Source: Bacteroidales bacterium (lineage in GTDB: Bacteria; Bacteroidota; Bacteroidia; Bacteroidales; UBA932). Taken from it: 9,162 nucleotides of DNA. The position numbers and the translations under genes are program-made. The DNA is taken from contig JAFUWW010000083.1 of NCBI GenBank assembly GCA_017471085.1, forward strand, positions 1 to 9,162, in the 5' to 3' direction. Below the pieces are notes generated by a model. It was not told the origin of the DNA, ran no database searches, and worked only from the letters and a program-made list of their open reading frames with translations. Shown here piece by piece: positions 6,498 to 9,162 of the stretch (position 1 is the stretch's first letter; every line of letters starts with the position of its first letter).

Positions 6498-7046
6498 ATG
6501 ACTTTCAGACTTACCGTGACCCTTTCGGGCATCAAAGGTTTCTATAGAAAATACAATGTACATGGTGCCACCACCCTGTACACCCTCCATAAGCAGTTGA
6601 GGGCCGATATGGAATTTCCCCAGGACCAGCTCATCATGTTCAAGGCGCTTGCCGCGGACGGCTCCGTCATCGGCCGGTACGGCCTTTTCGACCTGGGCTC
6701 AGGCACCGTGGATGCTGTGTCTCTGGAGAAAACCGTGAAAAACGGCACCGTGAACTTCGTCTATTTCTACGATGTCACCAACCGCAAGAGCGTGAACATT
6801 GCCGTGGAAGAGGTGGAAGGTGTCACCGTGAACCCGGACTTCCCCGTGCTGGCCGAAAGCAAAGGCCCCAACCCCATCGAGTTTGAGAACGGCTATGTGG
6901 CCTTCGAAGACCTCCCGGACAAGCAGCGCTACCTGCCCGGCGAAGAACCCGACGACCTGGACGACGACGAAACCTTCGACGACGAGGAAGAAGACGAAGA
7001 AACGGAAGACGAAGACGGCAAGGAAATCTTCGACGAAAACGAATAG
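6498..7046 (+). CDS. Small protein with acidic C-terminal tail, possibly pRiA4b ORF-3-like
   Basis: I do not recognise a defined function for this 182-residue protein. Its first part (1 to about 95) reads as a small alpha/beta domain: TFRLTVTLSGIKGFYRKY, then TTLYTLHKQL (25-34), FDLGSG (64-69) and the strand NFVYFYD (86-92). The pattern of an N-terminal strand, Arg-containing turn and TLxxLHxxL helix resembles the pRiA4b ORF-3 / IS1096 TnpR-like domain, a tentative match. The last 34 residues (149-182) hold about 24 Asp/Glu, an intrinsically disordered tail that could bind basic proteins or mimic nucleic acid. The ATG at 6498 is the first credible start; the same frame is open further left but only antisense to yigZ. 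There is no signal peptide or membrane segment. Its TAG directly abuts the miaA ATG with no base between, so the two are almost certainly co-transcribed and translationally coupled. Confidence 0.85.
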   Translation: MTFRLTVTLSGIKGFYRKYNVHGATTLYTLHKQLRADMEFPQDQLIMFKALAADGSVIGRYGLFDLGSGTVDAVSLEKTVKNGTVNFVYFYDVTNRKSVNIAVEEVEGVTVNPDFPVLAESKGPNPIEFENGYVAFEDLPDKQRYLPGEEPDDLDDDETFDDEEEDEETEDEDGKEIFDENE

Positions 7047-7910
7047 ATGGGGAGGACGCTGGAGATTATACTCGGCCCCACCGGTGTAGGTAAAACCGCC
7101 TACGCCATCTCCCGTGCCCTTTCCTGCGGTTCTCCCGTCATTTCCTGCGATTCCCGCCAGATATACCGCGAAATGCGCATCGGCACGGCTGTCCCTTCGG
7201 ATGAACAGCTCTCTGCCGTAAAGCACTATTTCATCCGCGAAATCCCCGTTACGCGCAATTACACGGCCGGCATCTACGAAGTGGAGGCCCTCCGGCTCAT
7301 CGACAGCCTCTTTGCGGAAGGCCGGGAGCGGCTCATCCTCTGCGGCGGGTCGATGCTCTACATCGACGCGCTGTGCTATGGTCTGGACGATTTTCCGGAA
7401 GTGCCCCTGCAGATCCGGGAGCACCTGATGGAATGCCTTCAGGACGAAGGAGTCGAATCCCTGGCGGAGCAGCTGAAGGAACTGGATCCGGTCACTTACG
7501 ACGAAATCGACCTCACCAACGGACGCCGCGTGGTGCGGGCACTGGAAGTGTGCCTTTACACCGGACAGCCCTTTTCTTCTTTCAAGACCCGCAGTTTCAA
7601 GACCCGGGATTTCAAGATCGAGAAAGTGGGCATCGAACGCCCCCGGGAGGACCTGTATGCCAGGATCGACGCCCGCGTGCTGCAGATGATGGACGACGGC
7701 CTGGAAGAAGAAGCCCGGGGCCTGCTGCCTTACCGGGAGCTTCCCGCCCTGCAGACAGTGGGATACCGCGAACTCTTCGAATACTTCGATGGAAAATGCG
7801 ACCTGGATGCAGCCGTGCGCCACATCCAGGTCAATACACATCATTATGCCAAGCGGCAGCTCACCTGGTGGCGCCGCGATTCCGACATCCGGTGGGTCTC
7901 GCCGGAATAG
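7047..7910 (+). CDS. miaA: tRNA dimethylallyltransferase
   Basis: MiaA transfers a dimethylallyl group to N6 of adenosine 37 in tRNAs that read codons starting with U, a step that steadies codon pairing. The 287-residue protein is slightly short of the roughly 300-316 common in the family. It carries the P-loop GPTGVGKT (10-17), SCDSRQIYREMRIGTA (33-48) with catalytic-type D35, CGGSMLYI (99-106), TNGRRVVRALEV (157-168), the RPREDLYARID segment (198-208), TVGYRE (237-242) and the tRNA-contacting YAKRQLTWWRR (267-277). The ATG at 7047 comes immediately after the stop codon of the acidic-tailed gene. One oddity is a short repeat SFKTR-SFKTR-DFK (178-190) in the linker after TGQPFS, encoded by a 15-bp tandem repeat. 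It faces metG, with 3 bp between the two stop codons and no terminator visible. Confidence 0.96.
   Translation: MGRTLEIILGPTGVGKTAYAISRALSCGSPVISCDSRQIYREMRIGTAVPSDEQLSAVKHYFIREIPVTRNYTAGIYEVEALRLIDSLFAEGRERLILCGGSMLYIDALCYGLDDFPEVPLQIREHLMECLQDEGVESLAEQLKELDPVTYDEIDLTNGRRVVRALEVCLYTGQPFSSFKTRSFKTRDFKIEKVGIERPREDLYARIDARVLQMMDDGLEEEARGLLPYRELPALQTVGYRELFEYFDGKCDLDAAVRHIQVNTHHYAKRQLTWWRRDSDIRWVSPE
7581..7625 (+). repeat. 15-bp in-frame tandem repeat inside miaA
   Basis: TTCAAGACCCGCAGT (7581-7595) is followed by TTCAAGACCCGGGAT (7596-7610) and a decayed third unit starting TTCAAGAT (7611-7625). The first two units differ at 3 of 15 positions. Being 15 bp long they keep the frame and encode FKTRS, FKTRD and FKIEK. 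They lie in a linker between conserved MiaA blocks, where length changes should be tolerated. Confidence 0.85.
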
Positions 7911-7913
7911 TTC

Positions 7914-9162
7914 CTAGCCTATCTGCGCACCGTTCACCACAGCCTCCTGCGGCGTGATGAAGCGCATCTTGCCGTCACCTTGTTTGGCCATCAGGATCAT
8001 GCCTTTGGACTCGATGCCGCGGATGGTCCGGGGCACCAGGTTGGCCAGGATGCAGATCTGCCTGCCCAGCATGTCTTCCGGGCTGTAATACTCGGCGATG
8101 CCGGAAACGATGGTGCGGGTGTCGATGCCCGTGTCGATGGTGAGTTTCAGCAGTTTGTCGGTTTTGGGAACCCGCTCCGCCGCCAGGACGGTAGCGGTGC
8201 GGATGTCCATGGCTCCAAACTGGTCGAAGGTGACTTCGGCCTTCTGCGGCTCAATTTTCTTGGCGGCTTCTGCCGCAGCCTTGGCAGCCTCGGCGGCCTC
8301 CCGCTCGGCCTTGATGGCCTGGAGCCGGGCGATCTGGGCGTCGATCACGCTGTCCTCGATCTTCTGGAACAGCAGCACGGCTTCTCCCAGCTGATGGCCG
8401 GCAGGAAGCAGTTCCGCTTCACCCAGCATGTCCCACTGCAAGACAATCCGGGCAGGGTCGCGAAGTGACGCGGAAGAAAGGGCCTCTGAACTGGCAGAGA
8501 TGGTATGCAAGGCCTTGCCTTCACCGGCACGGTAGAAGTTCTCGGTGGGGGTGCCTTCGCCGGCGCGGTGGTCGGTCCCTGCATCGACGCCGACGCGGAG
8601 GATGTCCCGTAGTTTTTCGGCGCTGAAGGGAGTGAAAGGCTCGAAGGCGATGGCCAGGTCGGCACAGATCTGCAGGCAGGTGTACAGGATGGAGGCGGTG
8701 CGGTCCGGATCGGCCTTGGCCACCTTCCAGGGCTCCATGTCGGAGATGTATTTGTTGCCGATGCGGGCCATGTTCATGGCTTCTTTCAGGGCCTCGCGGA
8801 AATGGAAGGTCTCGATGTATTTCTCCATGGCCTCGCGGCAGGGCTTGACGGCGGCGAGCGTCTCCGCGTCGATGGGCTCCGGTTTCCTGTTCTCCGGCAC
8901 GACACCGCCGAAATACTTGTGGGTGAGCACCACGGCTCGGTTCACGAAGTTGCCGAAGACAGCCACCAGTTCGGAGTTGTTCCGGCTCTGGAAATCCTTC
9001 CAGGTGAAGTCGTTGTCCTTGGTCTCGGGGGCGTTGGCGGTGAGCACGTACCGCAGCACGTCTTCCTGGCCGGGGAACTGCTCTTCATATTCGTGCACCC
9101 ACACCGCCCAGTTGCGGGAGGTGGAGATCTTGTCGCCTTCCAGGTTCAGGAACTCGTTGGCG
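7914..9162 (-). CDS. metG: Methionyl-tRNA synthetase, C-terminal part (cut by the right edge)
   Basis: MetRS joins methionine to tRNA-Met in the cytosol. The window holds the last 415 residues; the frame runs open through the right edge, where residues read ANEFLNLEGDKISTSRNWAVW. The KISTS there (9117-9131) is the KMSKS signature loop, in the form usual for Bacteroides relatives, so an internal GTG at 9104 is not the start. Then come the alpha-helical anticodon-binding domain (to about visible residue 185), the block WDMLGEAELLPAGHQLG, an Ala/Glu/Lys-rich helical linker (about 277-308) and a C-terminal tRNA-binding domain of the Trbp111/EMAPII type (about 310-415; FGAMDIRTATV, DKLLKL, TIVSGIAEYY, ANLVPRTIRGIESKGM). 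That last domain usually forms the dimer. An unusual segment of about 50 residues sits before WDMLG. The HIGH motif and N-terminal half lie outside the window. Confidence 0.96.
   Translation of the reverse strand, partial: ANEFLNLEGDKISTSRNWAVWVHEYEEQFPGQEDVLRYVLTANAPETKDNDFTWKDFQSRNNSELVAVFGNFVNRAVVLTHKYFGGVVPENRKPEPIDAETLAAVKPCREAMEKYIETFHFREALKEAMNMARIGNKYISDMEPWKVAKADPDRTASILYTCLQICADLAIAFEPFTPFSAEKLRDILRVGVDAGTDHRAGEGTPTENFYRAGEGKALHTISASSEALSSASLRDPARIVLQWDMLGEAELLPAGHQLGEAVLLFQKIEDSVIDAQIARLQAIKAEREAAEAAKAAAEAAKKIEPQKAEVTFDQFGAMDIRTATVLAAERVPKTDKLLKLTIDTGIDTRTIVSGIAEYYSPEDMLGRQICILANLVPRTIRGIESKGMILMAKQGDGKMRFITPQEAVVNGAQIG
8440..8591 (-). other. Extra segment of about 50 codons within metG
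   Basis: Between the end of the anticodon-binding helices (AEKLRDILRVG) and the conserved WDMLG block, where relatives I remember have only a short linker, metG encodes about 50 low-complexity residues, including HRAGEG, YRAGEG and a Ser/Ala-rich ISASSEALSSASLRD. The repeated RAGEG comes from an imperfect 17-bp direct repeat (8517-8533 and 8553-8569, 15 of 17 identical, 36 bp apart). A 6-bp inverted pair GCAGGG (8452-8457) / CCCTGC (8577-8582) lies near the edges, too short to prove a mobile element. The frame is kept throughout. Confidence 0.55.

Noticed and set aside
6699..7844. 381-codon minus-strand frame opposite the acidic-tailed gene and miaA
   Set aside because: It spans two real genes on the other strand and lacks motifs; miaA is unmistakable.

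Overview
The window looks like a chromosomal segment of a Bacteroidales (Bacteroidota) bacterium. Four things point there: promoter boxes of the Bacteroidota type (TAnnTTTG) in the short AT-rich gaps; start codons without properly spaced Shine-Dalgarno sequences; a serC-serA-DUF1015 operon of the kind known from Bacteroides relatives; and a short SerA carrying Lys where most SerA enzymes carry the catalytic His. Coding DNA is visibly GC-rich while the gaps are AT-rich. I cannot name the genus. The genes are housekeeping genes and I see no phage, transposase, CRISPR, tRNA or rRNA.

Layout. Positions 1-413 hold five copies of an 83-bp tandem repeat, cut by the left edge. A clear intrinsic terminator (414-447, minus strand) ends glyA (487-1830, minus). 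A 128-bp divergent gap with back-to-back promoter boxes separates glyA from a TrmH/SpoU-type RNA methyltransferase (1959-2486, plus). That gene meets, tail to tail with overlapping stop codons, the operon serC (4665-5741), serA (3748-4668) and a DUF1015 gene (2483-3745), all minus. Upstream on the same strand is a YigZ/IMPACT-family gene (5814-6413). A second divergent promoter region, built around a 10-bp palindrome, separates it from a plus-strand pair: a small protein with a strongly acidic tail (6498-7046) and miaA (7047-7910). The pair meets metG (7914 to beyond the right edge, minus) with only 3 bp between stop codons.

How the genes work together. SerA and SerC catalyse the first two steps from 3-phosphoglycerate to phosphoserine, and GlyA turns serine into glycine while charging folate with one-carbon units. 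No serB-type phosphatase is present here; the DUF1015 protein tightly linked to serA is the open question in this pathway. The TrmH-like methyltransferase, MiaA and MetG all act on RNA or tRNA.

Points worth a second look are the 83-bp repeat, which has no stop codon in any of the three plus frames; the two compact divergent promoters, one half of each placed for a leaderless mRNA; the DUF1015 protein in the serine operon; an apparent in-frame insertion of about 50 residues in MetRS; a 15-bp in-frame repeat in miaA; and the acidic-tailed protein coupled to miaA. None of these proves a new system by itself.
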